Source: Candidatus Bathyarchaeia archaeon (GTDB taxonomy: Archaea; Thermoproteota; Bathyarchaeia; Bathyarchaeales; DTEX01). Taken from it: a DNA stretch of 34,609 bases. Position 1 is the first letter of the stretch. Each line of letters opens with the position of its first letter. The stretch is from positions 1 through 34,609 of the forward strand of contig JAVZNR010000013.1 of NCBI GenBank assembly GCA_038882715.1, in the 5' to 3' direction. Positions 14,658 through 24,382 of the stretch are shown here, one piece after another. A program made the position numbers and the translations under genes. The notes beneath the pieces were generated by a model that saw only the letters and a list, made by a program, of their open reading frames with translations, was not told the DNA's origin and did not search any database.

Positions 14658-16637
14658 TTAAAGCATATGTGTAGCGTAAATTAGCGCTGCCGTTCCAATC
14701 AAATTTATGAATATGTCTAATGACGGTCCGGCGGCATCTTTTAGTGGGTCGCCGACAGCATCGCCTATAACTGATGCTACATATGCTGCGTCTTCTTTCT
14801 CTTTTCTTTCACTTGTCTCAATACGTTTTTTAGCGTTATCCCATGCTGCACCACTTATACACATGAGTAAGGAGAGCGGTAATGTTGTAACGAGATTCCC
14901 GACGATGAAGCCTCCCATAGCTTCTGGGCCTAGGAGCAATCCGACCATGAATGGCGCAATGACTGAGAGTATCGCTGGATAAAACATTCCTTTTAGGGCG
15001 GCTTTCGAGCTTATGTTTATGCATTGTATGTAGTGAGGTTTACGCCTACTTTCTTTGCGTTTAGAGTTGCCTCCAAGTTGTCTTCGAATAGATTCGATCA
15101 TTATATGGGCGGCTTTACTAACCGCTCTTATCACCAGCGAGCAGAGGACGAATGAAAGGGAGCCGCCGATAAGCATCCCGGCTACCACCACCGGATTTAC
15201 CACATTGACAGCATTTAGTTTTGCAGCGCTCAAGTAAGCTGAGAAGATTGCGACCTGTGCTAACGCTGAGGTTCCAATCGCGTAAACCTTACATGTCGCC
15301 TTAGTCATATTGCCAATGGAGTCAAGCACATCCATTGTCCTACGCAGATCCGCATCGATCTTTGACATTGTTATTAAGCCATTTGCATTATCAACTATGG
15401 GCCCATAAGCCGATATCGAGACAAACGTCGCCATAGTGGATAAGAAGCCGATGGCTGAAAGTGTTATGCCATATAATCCCTCAAAATAATATGCTAGGAG
15501 GATAACCGCCGAAAGCGTCAAGGTAGGCATCAAAACCGCCTCTAAACCTGCGGATAGACCGGTCAGAACATTTATTGCGGGTCCTGATTTAGAAGCGAGC
15601 ACGACGTTTTTAACAACTTTTCCTTCAGGTGAAGTGTAGCGATTGGTTATTTGGGCTAGCAGCAATATTGCTATAATCCCCACAAGCGTTGCATAGAAAG
15701 CCTTTAAATCACCAAAAAGTATTTGCGATATTACGGCTGAGGATATGGACGCAAAGAGCGCTGGAATATATATCCCCAAATATACGGATCTTTTCAAGTC
15801 TCTGCTTAGAGCTCTAGACAGAAAGAGGCCTATTGCCGAAGATACGAGGCCGGCTCCTAGAACTAGTAGTGGATAAGTTAGCCCCGCGACGCCGCGTATC
15901 GACGCCCCAAGTATCATCGCTGCGATAAGTGCGCAGACATAAGACTGAAAAACGTCTGAGCCGGTGCCAGCAACGTCGCCGACGTTATCGCCAACCTGAT
16001 CCGCGATCACGGCTGGATTACGTGGATCATCTTCAGGGAGCCCTATCTCAATCTTGCCGACTAGATCTGCGCTTATATCTGCTGCTTTAGTGTATATTCC
16101 TCCACCTACCCGTGCAAATAATCCCGTTAAGCTCGCTCCAAAGCCTAAGCCAACTAGGTTTTCTGGGCTTTCGCATCCAAAAGCTGAAAATATTAGGTAT
16201 AGTCCACTAACAACTAATAGGCCGAATCCGGTTAATAGTAAACCTGTGGATATGCCGCCTTCAAAGGCTATCGCGAAGGCTTCTTTGAAACCTTCTTTTG
16301 CGGCTTCAGCAGTTCTAGAGTTTGTATTGATGGCTATTAACGTACCCAGATATGCTGAGAGGGCTGAAAAAGCTGATCCTATGGAGAAAGTTATGGCTAT
16401 AGATAGGTTAAAGAATAAGCCCACCACTATAGCTAAAATTACGCTGAATACAAAAACCGCCAAAAACTGCTGGTTTAAGTAGGTTACAGCCCCATCCCTA
16501 ATGATTTTTGAGATCGCATATATTTTTTCAGAAATATCGCGTCTTCGGAGAATGTTATAGACTAGGAAAATGGAGAAAACTTGAGCAAGAGCGCCCGCTA
16601 TAGGAGCTATCAGCATTATCATATTCAAGCCGCTCAA
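14658..16637 (-). CDS. hppA: Membrane-bound proton-translocating pyrophosphatase
   Basis: Integral membrane pump that uses pyrophosphate hydrolysis to move cations out of the cytoplasm, saving energy from biosynthetic PPi. The 659 residues are strongly hydrophobic with about 15-16 membrane segments. Substrate motifs are present: EDDPRNPAVIADQVGDNVGD near residue 200 and DAVGDPLKDAAGPSLD near the C-terminus. GNMTKATCK carries Lys where K+-dependent enzymes have Ala, the established mark of K+-independent, H+-pumping types. The start is uncertain: TTG at 16637 is 1 nt from GGGGA, while the TTG four codons later, or the following ATG, have better spacing. It diverges from the MATE gene. Confidence 0.95.
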   Translation of the reverse strand: MSGLNMIMLIAPIAGALAQVFSIFLVYNILRRRDISEKIYAISKIIRDGAVTYLNQQFLAVFVFSVILAIVVGLFFNLSIAITFSIGSAFSALSAYLGTLIAINTNSRTAEAAKEGFKEAFAIAFEGGISTGLLLTGFGLLVVSGLYLIFSAFGCESPENLVGLGFGASLTGLFARVGGGIYTKAADISADLVGKIEIGLPEDDPRNPAVIADQVGDNVGDVAGTGSDVFQSYVCALIAAMILGASIRGVAGLTYPLLVLGAGLVSSAIGLFLSRALSRDLKRSVYLGIYIPALFASISSAVISQILFGDLKAFYATLVGIIAILLLAQITNRYTSPEGKVVKNVVLASKSGPAINVLTGLSAGLEAVLMPTLTLSAVILLAYYFEGLYGITLSAIGFLSTMATFVSISAYGPIVDNANGLITMSKIDADLRRTMDVLDSIGNMTKATCKVYAIGTSALAQVAIFSAYLSAAKLNAVNVVNPVVVAGMLIGGSLSFVLCSLVIRAVSKAAHIMIESIRRQLGGNSKRKESRRKPHYIQCINISSKAALKGMFYPAILSVIAPFMVGLLLGPEAMGGFIVGNLVTTLPLSLLMCISGAAWDNAKKRIETSERKEKEDAAYVASVIGDAVGDPLKDAAGPSLDIFINLIGTAALIYATHML

Positions 16638-16800
16638 TCCCCAGCAAGGAATAGGTACACATCTACTATTTTCAGTAACCTTTCCACCGCTATAAGGAAA
16701 ATAGTTAGTTAGGAAGCCCGGATATAAACATTACTCGTTAATAACCAAAACCATGTTAAACTTGGCATAAAAACTTTTAAGTGGTAACCTTGGCTTAATT

Positions 16801-18201
16801 ATGCTCATGGCCGATGAAGATGGCGGCTTAAACGAAGACATTTCAATAAGTAAATATCGAGACAAGATAGTCCACGGCCCAATTTTTCACATGCTATTAT
16901 GGTTGGGCGCCCCTCCCCTTCTAAATCAGTTAATCATTATCGCCTATAACACCGCAGACGCATACTGGCTAAGCCAATATAGCGATGTCACTGTAGCTGT
17001 TCCAAGGCAGACTTGGCCCATTATCATGCTTTTTCAAGCTTTAGCTATGGCTTTAACCGCGGCATGCTTAAGCACAGTCTCTCAATATATCGGTGGAAAA
17101 GCGTATAGAGAAGCCAGCCGTTCAGCATCAAGATTCTTCACGGTGTTATTTTTTGCTGGAGGCATCCTTTGTATAGCGCTTTTGGCTTTGAGAGAGTGCA
17201 TTTTCTCATATATCATATCTACGCCGCCAGAGATTTTCAACGATGTGATCAAATACTCCGGTATAATTGCCTTTGATATTTTCCTGAACTATATATCGTT
17301 AACCTTCACAACGCTCCTCCAAAGTGTAGGAGATACAAGGAGCCCCGCCATGGTTAATGCTGTAGCGGTTGGTTTAAACATATTATTGGACCCATTTTTG
17401 GTTCTAGGGATACATCCTTTTCCGAGGCTAGGGGTTATAGGAGCCGCCATAACAGATGTTATGGGCAAAAGTATATCAGTGCTGATGCTAACATATATTA
17501 TTAGAAAGAATTACCCGGACCTTAAGATAGCGTTCACCAGAGACATAGATTTTGAATGGGCTGCTTTGGTTGCTCGCATAAGCTCACCTATCCTTATCCT
17601 AGGACTAACGAATGGATTCGCCTTCCTAATGCAGCTAAGGATAGTGAACGAGCTTGGCATAGTTACGGCCACGTCTTACGCAATAGGTTTCGTCATAATG
17701 GATATAGTCGACGCAGCTCTTTTCGGCCTTGGCGGCGCAACCGCTATAATGGTCGGGCAGAGTCTGGGAGATGGAAATATTAAGAGGGCTAAGGAGGTTG
17801 CATATAAATCTTGTCTACTGGTATTCACGCTAGTATCTTTGGGAGCCGCGCTCGTCTACCCGATCAGGATGTATTTAATCGAAATATTTACCGATGACTC
17901 GCTAATATTAGCTGAAACCGACTCTTTCCTTCAAAAATTGTTGCCTACGCTGCCATTTTTCGGTTTATTTATGGTCGCTATATCAACAGGTAGAGGCTCC
18001 GGCCACACTTTCACCCCAACGTTAATTGGAATATTTAGGCTATGGGGAATTAGGGTAGGATTAGGCTACATGCTAGCCTTTTTGCTCGGCATGGGGTCTG
18101 CTGGGGCATGGTTAGCTATAGCATTAAGCAATCTTATTGGAGGAATTGCAGCGCTCATCTGGATAAAATATGGGGATTGGGCTAAACCAGTAGTTAAATG
18201 A
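16801..18201 (+). CDS. MATE family multidrug/cation exporter
   Basis: Membrane antiporter of the MATE family that exports drugs or metabolites in exchange for H+ or Na+. The 466 residues form about 12 hydrophobic segments with internal pseudo-symmetry. Family features include LLWLGAPPLLNQLIIIAYNTAD near the start, LLQSVGDTRSPAMVNAVAVGLNILLDPFL in the middle, and ISTGRGSGHTFTPTLIGIFRLWGIR near the end. No clear Shine-Dalgarno precedes the ATG. AAACTTTTAAG lies about 30 nt upstream, which would give a leaderless transcript from a TATA box. It is divergent from hppA across about 160 nt. The substrate cannot be inferred. Confidence 0.92.
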   Translation: MLMADEDGGLNEDISISKYRDKIVHGPIFHMLLWLGAPPLLNQLIIIAYNTADAYWLSQYSDVTVAVPRQTWPIIMLFQALAMALTAACLSTVSQYIGGKAYREASRSASRFFTVLFFAGGILCIALLALRECIFSYIISTPPEIFNDVIKYSGIIAFDIFLNYISLTFTTLLQSVGDTRSPAMVNAVAVGLNILLDPFLVLGIHPFPRLGVIGAAITDVMGKSISVLMLTYIIRKNYPDLKIAFTRDIDFEWAALVARISSPILILGLTNGFAFLMQLRIVNELGIVTATSYAIGFVIMDIVDAALFGLGGATAIMVGQSLGDGNIKRAKEVAYKSCLLVFTLVSLGAALVYPIRMYLIEIFTDDSLILAETDSFLQKLLPTLPFFGLFMVAISTGRGSGHTFTPTLIGIFRLWGIRVGLGYMLAFLLGMGSAGAWLAIALSNLIGGIAALIWIKYGDWAKPVVK

Positions 18202-18242
18202 TAAACCATTAGAAAACAAGAAATATAGCCGGCATTATTGAA

Positions 18243-18698
18243 TTATTGCTGTAGCCTGCTTCGCTCTACTTGCGATACACGCAGCTTTAATCGTAAAACC
18301 CCATTCACATAGGACTTCTCCACTAACTTTGCATCCCTAGGTATCTCCACTCTTCTGAAAAAGTTTCCGCCCCCTTTAATCTCTAACACACCATCAGCAA
18401 ACTTTACTCTTACTTCTTCTGGCGGCCCAGGAACCTTTGCCACAAAGGTTATGTTCTCTCCCTCTTCAATGATATCATACAGCCATTCATGCTCCTCCGC
18501 AATAGTTTTCTGCGCGCCAAGAACCCTTTTAAACTCCCTCACCCAATAAATTAGCGCCAAAACTATTATAGATCCGAGAATGACCCCTAGTAGCCCTCCT
18601 TTAACCTTAAATATTAAGATTAGAAGCGCGACCGCTATGGCAACGCTAACGCCTAGGATAAAGTTTAACAACATTTCATCCGAATTAGTTTTTGACAT
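18243..18698 (-). CDS. Membrane-anchored Hsp20/α-crystallin-like protein
   Basis: A 151-residue protein with two hydrophobic N-terminal segments (about residues 9-30 and 32-48) forming a membrane hairpin, then an Hsp20/p23-like β-sandwich. The C-terminal domain shows ITFVAKVPGPPEEVRVKFAD, VLEIKGGG, RRVEIPRD and NGVLRLKLRV, the strand pattern of the α-crystallin domain. Ordinary Hsp20 proteins are soluble, so membrane anchoring is unusual. It starts 13 nt after the UPF0182 stop and is probably co-translated or co-transcribed with it, which suggests a chaperone role for that large membrane protein or for the envelope. No C-terminal I-x-I/V motif is seen. Confidence 0.72.
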   Translation of the reverse strand: MSKTNSDEMLLNFILGVSVAIAVALLILIFKVKGGLLGVILGSIIVLALIYWVREFKRVLGAQKTIAEEHEWLYDIIEEGENITFVAKVPGPPEEVRVKFADGVLEIKGGGNFFRRVEIPRDAKLVEKSYVNGVLRLKLRVSQVERSRLQQ

Positions 18699-18711
18699 TG
18701 TTTCTCTACCC

Positions 18712-21561
18712 TTAAGTAAGATCTATCACTATGTAATGAAGCTCTACTACCCCTTCCACGTTTACCAGTATCCCAGCGTTTAATCTTCCGTTGCTTTTCC
18801 AAACAAAGACCCTCTTCACGCCATAATATTCGCATACCTTAATAAAATTATTTAGTAAATTCTGGACATTAGCCCAATCATCATCAGAGATATATTTGAC
18901 ACTTCCAATGAAAAAGGATACATTAGGATGAATTTCAGATGGCTCAAGTACACTTAAGCCCGCACCTTTAATCTCCTCAACTATATTGAAAATTCTCTCT
19001 TCTTCACCAGCCCCCGGCTTTGGCAGCGGGGCCTGAACCCCTGCGATTTTGAAAAGGAAGTAATAGAAGCTTTCTTTAATCGTTGAGCCTAATCCCACAT
19101 AGTATTCGCCAGTGAAGTCCGCTCCAACAGTTGCTATGACACCAATTTGGGTGACAACGCCTCCCCCTGGAGCAGTATAAACCGGTATTATGAAAACATC
19201 GTATCTACCGATCCTATAGAAAATTTGATTTCCTACGCGCGGCTCTCTAAGCAGAGTCTTTAGAGATGTGAAATCGGGATTTCTTTCTAGAGCCTCATTT
19301 ACAGCTGTTGGACCTAAAAGTTTAGTTTTACTTTCTAAGGGAACCTTGTAGAATATTATTTCTCCAGTATAAGGATAATCGTTCCTAACGACAATGTAGC
19401 CAGCCAGATTCTCCCCAAGAGCTCCTCGCAGTTCAAGCGAAAGTATTCCAACAAATTCTGTTTCGTTAAAGCCATGAGGTTGCGCAATAATGTAGTACGT
19501 GTCAATCCCCTTAGGTATGACATAGAACTCCTTGGCGGTAATGAAGGTTGCTGGGTCGGTCACATGAAAGAAATTGTACATGCTAACCCTCCACTCAAAG
19601 AGCTCCTCCGGATATCTAAGTTGATTCTTCAACCAATCTGGAACCTCTGTGTAGACATATTCGCTATAAGCTTTCTTGAACATCTGGCTGAAAAAATCGT
19701 TTCCGATAATAATTATCTGGACGTCTCCATCATATACATCTATTAATGCGTAGCCTATTAGTCTACCAAACCTATTCCCGTCGCTCCACGGCACGTAACT
19801 CGCATCAAGAAACACTATTAGCGGCATAGTCCAATATGTTCTCTCGCCATCAGTTACAGGCCATATATCGACCCGCTGCCCATTGAATTCATACGTGAAA
19901 TACGGGAACAGGAGCTGCATGCGGTCAAAGACATCTCTATATCTTAGGATTCTCATAACTGTAGTTGGATATGAAAGGAGAAAATTTGGTTCAAATATCC
20001 AGCTTAATGGTGGAGCTACGTCGACGCCACCTTTACCAATATAAAAGTGTCCTCCCACCTCCGTGCTGGAGACTCTATCTTTTGGAAATGCGACCCAGGT
20101 TTCTCTAAAAAGGCCACCTTCACCATAGTATACTCTCCTTTGCGGAAAGAACTTAGAGGCATCAACTATTTTTCCCGTATGGGCATCGAGCATGAGAAAG
20201 CCGTTGGGCACATGGGTATAAACAAAATGAGATGCATACCATCTATCTTCCGGCCTAACGGTTTGAGGCAATATTAAATCCATTGAAGCGCTCCAGTATA
20301 GCGAGCCATTAAAGCGCAGAATGTCAACCTCAGTAAAATCAACGTAAGGTATTAAGCCTATCTCAGGTCTAAGCTTATCGAACGATGCTTGTTGATCCCA
20401 TAGGCGCACTTTATCTAGGAGCCCCTCAACCTGCTTAATATATTCATCTATCTCATTGGGAGAGATCGATGAAAGGCCGAATACATACGGGGCCTCCTTT
20501 ATATTGTTGATTTCAGCCAAATGCCTGTTTACAGAAATCATTTGCGCGATATATGGTCCAAGCATCTCAACCTTTCTCACATCAGCAATACTATTATTTA
20601 GCACCATAAGCGCGCTAAAAATGGCTATAATTAAGGTTAAGACTATTATGCGAGCATAAATCTGACGCCTAAAAACTTTATTTAAGCTGGAACTAAGAGC
20701 CCTTTTATCTAGGATGGTAAATATTGATAAGGTGAGACATACCGCTATTAACCCGAGAATCTGATATTTAGTATTATAATCGATGAAAGACGAGAAGAAC
20801 CTTGTTAACGTAAACCATAAGATGAAAATGGTTATCAAGGCTTGAATCGTCGGCATAAATCTCCTTAGGCTAGGGGTTTCGAGATCCCATAGATAGGCTG
20901 CGACAAACGGCATTACCATGCGTATGATATGCGTTACTAAAACTAGAAGCGTTAAGCGGATTAAGAGAGCACGGAGTAAGGGTGGGATCAAAAGGGTTAA
21001 GGCTGGAATTAGAGGTATAAGGTTTTCCTCTGCATACGTTATGTTTATTGGAGGAGTGATGAATGGGAGGCTAAAGATTTTTGGGAGCATTTCAAGGTTT
21101 GGGTTCCAGCCCATTATGATCGCGTCAACTGTTATGCCGAACGTCACGTTGCTTAAGAGGCTCATGCCAATTAAGATCTTTGTAACCTGCCATAGAATGA
21201 ATTTAAATAAGGGCATTTTAAAGCCGTCGAAGTCAAGCCATATAGGGGAGACCTTCTCCAAATCTCCTCTTAAGTGGATGACTTTAACTATTAGGTTGAT
21301 AAACCACCACGTTACAGATCTTCTGTTCTTGAAGTCTACTCTGAAAAAAGCAACCGCTGCCAATACGAGGCCGCCTAAAAGGCTAAAATATATAGGTCTC
21401 AAAAACAGGTCCCCGAACTCCATAAAATTAAGCCAAAAAGACACTATTTCGCGGCTGAGTAAAATGGAAAAAACTAAAGTAACGGAGAGAATTAGAAGTA
21501 TCCAGTATATGATGCGTATTCTACTCCTTATTCCACCGCTCATTATATTTAACTCAACCAT
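18712..21561 (-). CDS. UPF0182 (COG1615) large membrane protein
   Basis: A 949-residue protein of the UPF0182 family. About seven transmembrane segments lie in the first 330 residues, followed by a large hydrophilic region of roughly 620 residues that is probably outside the membrane. Recognisable family stretches include YASHFVYTHVPNGFLMLDAHTG and ILRYRDVFDRMQLLFPYFTYE. The function of this family is not known in any organism. The start at 21561 is an ATG without a clear Shine-Dalgarno; an ATG six codons later is possible. It is flanked by the PLD-like gene upstream (68 nt) and the anchored Hsp20-like gene downstream (13 nt), all on the minus strand. I read these as an envelope-related operon. 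Confidence 0.85.
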   Translation of the reverse strand: MVELNIMSGGIRSRIRIIYWILLILSVTLVFSILLSREIVSFWLNFMEFGDLFLRPIYFSLLGGLVLAAVAFFRVDFKNRRSVTWWFINLIVKVIHLRGDLEKVSPIWLDFDGFKMPLFKFILWQVTKILIGMSLLSNVTFGITVDAIIMGWNPNLEMLPKIFSLPFITPPINITYAEENLIPLIPALTLLIPPLLRALLIRLTLLVLVTHIIRMVMPFVAAYLWDLETPSLRRFMPTIQALITIFILWFTLTRFFSSFIDYNTKYQILGLIAVCLTLSIFTILDKRALSSSLNKVFRRQIYARIIVLTLIIAIFSALMVLNNSIADVRKVEMLGPYIAQMISVNRHLAEINNIKEAPYVFGLSSISPNEIDEYIKQVEGLLDKVRLWDQQASFDKLRPEIGLIPYVDFTEVDILRFNGSLYWSASMDLILPQTVRPEDRWYASHFVYTHVPNGFLMLDAHTGKIVDASKFFPQRRVYYGEGGLFRETWVAFPKDRVSSTEVGGHFYIGKGGVDVAPPLSWIFEPNFLLSYPTTVMRILRYRDVFDRMQLLFPYFTYEFNGQRVDIWPVTDGERTYWTMPLIVFLDASYVPWSDGNRFGRLIGYALIDVYDGDVQIIIIGNDFFSQMFKKAYSEYVYTEVPDWLKNQLRYPEELFEWRVSMYNFFHVTDPATFITAKEFYVIPKGIDTYYIIAQPHGFNETEFVGILSLELRGALGENLAGYIVVRNDYPYTGEIIFYKVPLESKTKLLGPTAVNEALERNPDFTSLKTLLREPRVGNQIFYRIGRYDVFIIPVYTAPGGGVVTQIGVIATVGADFTGEYYVGLGSTIKESFYYFLFKIAGVQAPLPKPGAGEEERIFNIVEEIKGAGLSVLEPSEIHPNVSFFIGSVKYISDDDWANVQNLLNNFIKVCEYYGVKRVFVWKSNGRLNAGILVNVEGVVELHYIVIDLT

Positions 21562-21629
21562 AAAGCGATCTGTGATAAAATAAGTAACTAGGTGACATAT
21601 ATATTAATGCTCCTTCAAAACATTCGCTA

Positions 21630-22337
21630 TTAGACACTATTGCTCCATATTTTCTCAAACTCCCGCTCGTAGAGCTCAGCAACATATTTACTCCTTACAA
21701 TTATCAGGTTCTCGTTATTCTCTTTTTCAGCAGTTTTTGACCAGTTATAACTCCCAGTAACAACTATTTCTCCGTCTATTATCATAACTTTGTTATGCAT
21801 GGATCGCGGGTTCGTGTCATTGCGTACCGGTACCCCAGCGGCCTTCAAGCTCCAATACTCGCTGTACTGGGTTACCTGGCTCTCTTCAAAAACAACTTTA
21901 ACATCGACATTTCGGCTATACGCTTCAACTAGCGCCTTACCAATTGAGTCAAGTGTAAAGCTGTAGATTAATATGTGAATAGAGTTATTTGCACGATTTA
22001 TCCAACCTATGATAGCGTTCTCACAGCCGCCTTCAGGTGAAAAATAGATGCCTAAAATCTCTATCTTCAGCTGCCTTTCTAGCTCAGCTATATGTTCTTC
22101 TAGAAGCGCTATCCTCTCGCTGTAAACAGTTATGTTACCCTCAAGCCACATTTGAAGGATACTTACAAGCCCACTTAATTCCTCAATCTTCCTTTCTTTC
22201 TCAGCTAACTTAACTTTTATTCTTTCCCTCTCTTCCCTATACTTTACTTCGCTGATGTAGCCTCCTATAATTAACCCAACTATTAACATGAATATCATTG
22301 AAACTAAGCTCGTACGAGACTTTCTTGTCAAAGGCAA
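21630..22337 (-). CDS. Membrane-anchored PLD-like (HKD) hydrolase with coiled coil
   Basis: The 235 residues start with a signal anchor (about residues 10-28), then a charged coiled-coil region (about 32-90), then a single phospholipase-D-like domain. The catalytic motif is MHNKVMIIDGEIVVTGSYNW, i.e. HxKxxxxD followed by GSxNW, typical of the Nuc/minimal PLD nucleases that work as dimers with one HKD each. The active domain probably faces outside the cell, tethered by the coiled coil. Possible activities are extracellular DNA degradation or lipid hydrolysis; the sequence does not separate them. It precedes the UPF0182 gene on the same strand. Confidence 0.85.
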   Translation of the reverse strand: MPLTRKSRTSLVSMIFMLIVGLIIGGYISEVKYREERERIKVKLAEKERKIEELSGLVSILQMWLEGNITVYSERIALLEEHIAELERQLKIEILGIYFSPEGGCENAIIGWINRANNSIHILIYSFTLDSIGKALVEAYSRNVDVKVVFEESQVTQYSEYWSLKAAGVPVRNDTNPRSMHNKVMIIDGEIVVTGSYNWSKTAEKENNENLIIVRSKYVAELYEREFEKIWSNSV

Positions 22338-22418
22338 AACCTCCTCTCCAACAATTATTAAATAGCAATTTTAGAGACTTAATAGATAAATTTAAAAATC
22401 TCATCAGAGGGGACTGAG

Positions 22419-23663
22419 TTGAGCGTAGTAGATTACGTTAATGAGACACCTCTTATAGACGTTCATACGCACATAGATTTTAAGAGCCCTGCAGCCGTGA
22501 ACCCCGTGCAAATAATGCTTTACCATTACATAGCTACTGAACTTAGAAGCTTGGGGCTTCCAGTTAATGAGATCATGGCTAAAAGCAGAGATCCTGTTGG
22601 CGACCTAATTCAGCATTTTAAATTTATTAAAAACACAGCTACCTATTGGTGTCTTAACCGCATCTTATATGACCTTTATGACTTCCAGGAAGATCTTAAC
22701 TTAAGCAACTGGTCTAAGCTAAAAGAGATTATGAAGTTAAAAGAGTCAGATAGCGGGTGGGCTGACAAAGTTAGGGCTAAAACGAAAATAACGAAGATTT
22801 TTCTAACAATAAATCCGCTTACGGAGCTAAAGCCCGAATTTGATAAAAATCTTTACGTAGCTTCGCTGAGACTTGATCCTGTTATAAGCGGGTTGTCTAG
22901 AGAATCTATTAGAAAACTTGAAGAGGTTTACGGGGAGCAAGCGTCTAGACTCAGTAGATTGAAGGATGTTTTAGCAAGCAGATTTGAAGCCTTTAAGGGA
23001 TACAGTGTTTCAGTAGCAGCTTCCGTGCAGAGCTTTGAAACCTACAAGCCGACACACACGAGTCTCGCTGAGGACGCTTATATTAAGCTTTACTCTGGTA
23101 AACCTATCTCCGGGGCCGAGTTGATGCGTTTAAGGTCAGCAGCATTATCTATGGTATTGGACTTGTGCCGAGAATATCGTCTCCCAATACAACTGATGCT
23201 GGGTGTGGCTAGAGATTTGCCGGGGGCTTCTCCGCCGGATTTAGCGGTTTGCTTTAAACAAAGAGGTCTTTGCTATCTATGCTATTTCCTCCATCAGTAT
23301 AGGGATGTGGACTTTCACATAATCTCCGCCTACAGATTTCAGTCTCACGAGCTGACCGTTATGGCGAAAAATTATCCTAACGTTTATATGGATGGCTACT
23401 GGTGGTACTGCTTCTTCCCGGAAAGCATAAGTCAGCACCTGCTTGAGAGAATACAGATACTGCCGGCTGGGAAGACATGCGGCTTCTTCAGCGACGCGTA
23501 CGTCCTCGAATGGATCTATGGCAAGGCAGCTTTAGCAAGGAAAGTAACCGCTGAAGCCTTAGAAAACATGGTTAAAAGAGGTTTCTACACCATAGAGACA
23601 GCTAAAGAAATAGCTAATCAAATCCTGTGGGAAAATGCTGCAAGGCTCTTCAAAATCCAATAG
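22419..23663 (+). CDS. Amidohydrolase-superfamily protein (uronate isomerase-like)
   Basis: Metal-dependent TIM-barrel hydrolase or isomerase. The metal-binding DVHTHID motif lies near residue 17. Further on, DFHIISAYRFQSHEL and CGFFSDAYVLEWIYGKAALA provide the later His and Asp positions. The overall length (414 residues) and the final EIANQILWENAARLFKI helix match the amidohydrolase-2 and glucuronate-isomerase-like groups. The start is TTG at 22419, with AGAGGGG upstream. It stands alone between the divergent envelope cluster and the convergent Fe-S gene. Substrate cannot be assigned; a uronate or other sugar acid would fit the sugar genes at 2.7-6.4 kb but this is speculation. Confidence 0.75.
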   Translation: MSVVDYVNETPLIDVHTHIDFKSPAAVNPVQIMLYHYIATELRSLGLPVNEIMAKSRDPVGDLIQHFKFIKNTATYWCLNRILYDLYDFQEDLNLSNWSKLKEIMKLKESDSGWADKVRAKTKITKIFLTINPLTELKPEFDKNLYVASLRLDPVISGLSRESIRKLEEVYGEQASRLSRLKDVLASRFEAFKGYSVSVAASVQSFETYKPTHTSLAEDAYIKLYSGKPISGAELMRLRSAALSMVLDLCREYRLPIQLMLGVARDLPGASPPDLAVCFKQRGLCYLCYFLHQYRDVDFHIISAYRFQSHELTVMAKNYPNVYMDGYWWYCFFPESISQHLLERIQILPAGKTCGFFSDAYVLEWIYGKAALARKVTAEALENMVKRGFYTIETAKEIANQILWENAARLFKIQ

Positions 23664-23810
23664 TGTTGCTTTCACCGCTGAACTACGAAGTTCTCATAAA
23701 AAATATACAATTTCAGATAATTACTCTCCATGATTTTCGCGGGATTCTGTAATCACGGCTGGCGGATTTTATGGAGGTTTAGCGTAATTATCTTATGGTC
23801 TTTAGTCTAA

Positions 23811-24368
23811 TCATATGGTAATCTCTAATTTTATTGGTTGTAGCATTTTCTCTAAGTAGGCTTTGTTGTCGCCGTATTTTGGCTGCTGGATTTGGGCGCA
23901 TTCCTGTAGGTTTTTCTCCCCATTTGCAAGTTTGACCGCGAATGGGAAACATCCTTGCTCTCCACATTCTTTGCAGTTTGTTTTTGGCAGATGCTTATAT
24001 ATTTCGAGCGGATTAAGTCTTTGCCTAGCCTCCAGAAGCCCTGAGTCTGGCGCGCCGTGCGCCTTATAATATTCGTAGGCTTTATCAATCATAGCCTTAA
24101 GTTTCTCTAGGAGCCTTAACGCTATCTCCTCTCTCAAAACGCAGCCGAGATTAATCTTTCCAGAGGAATAAACGGTTATGAGCTTACCGTCTAATGTGAA
24201 TGTTACGGAGTTGAATGCTTTAGCGTACTGTGAGCGTGGAATAGCCAGGTAGAGAATCGGAATAACTTCGCCAAGCGGTCTATCTGCCTGAGCAGTTATC
24301 TTAATCTTCCTAGGCTCAAGAAGACATGGAGTCCTTTCTGTAATCACAATATTGATTCTTCCACTCAT
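23811..24368 (-). CDS. CdhD/AcsC-like [4Fe-4S] domain protein
   Basis: 185 residues in two parts. The first ~110 are a mixed α/β region I do not recognise. The C-terminal part has NCKECGEQGCFPFAVKLANG and a last Cys about 16 residues after the third (C-x2-C-x4-C-x16-C), the Fe4S4 domain that binds a cluster in the corrinoid Fe-S protein of acetyl-CoA synthase/CO dehydrogenase and in RnfB-like proteins. No corrinoid-binding or TIM-barrel domain is present, so this is not a complete CdhD. It starts 14 nt after the ArsR-type gene stop and is probably repressed by it. With the divergent HdrA-like and ferredoxin genes it may be part of an electron-transfer or redox-sensing module. Function unknown. 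Confidence 0.7.
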   Translation of the reverse strand: MSGRINIVITERTPCLLEPRKIKITAQADRPLGEVIPILYLAIPRSQYAKAFNSVTFTLDGKLITVYSSGKINLGCVLREEIALRLLEKLKAMIDKAYEYYKAHGAPDSGLLEARQRLNPLEIYKHLPKTNCKECGEQGCFPFAVKLANGEKNLQECAQIQQPKYGDNKAYLEKMLQPIKLEITI

Positions 24369-24382
24369 GCTTAAGCCACCTG

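Noticed and set aside
16054-16482. 142-codon plus-strand ORF
   Set aside because: Antisense to the membrane pyrophosphatase substrate-binding region.
20918-21583. 221-codon plus-strand ORF
   Set aside because: It lies wholly opposite the transmembrane part of the UPF0182 gene; its basic, low-complexity composition is typical of antisense to hydrophobic helices.
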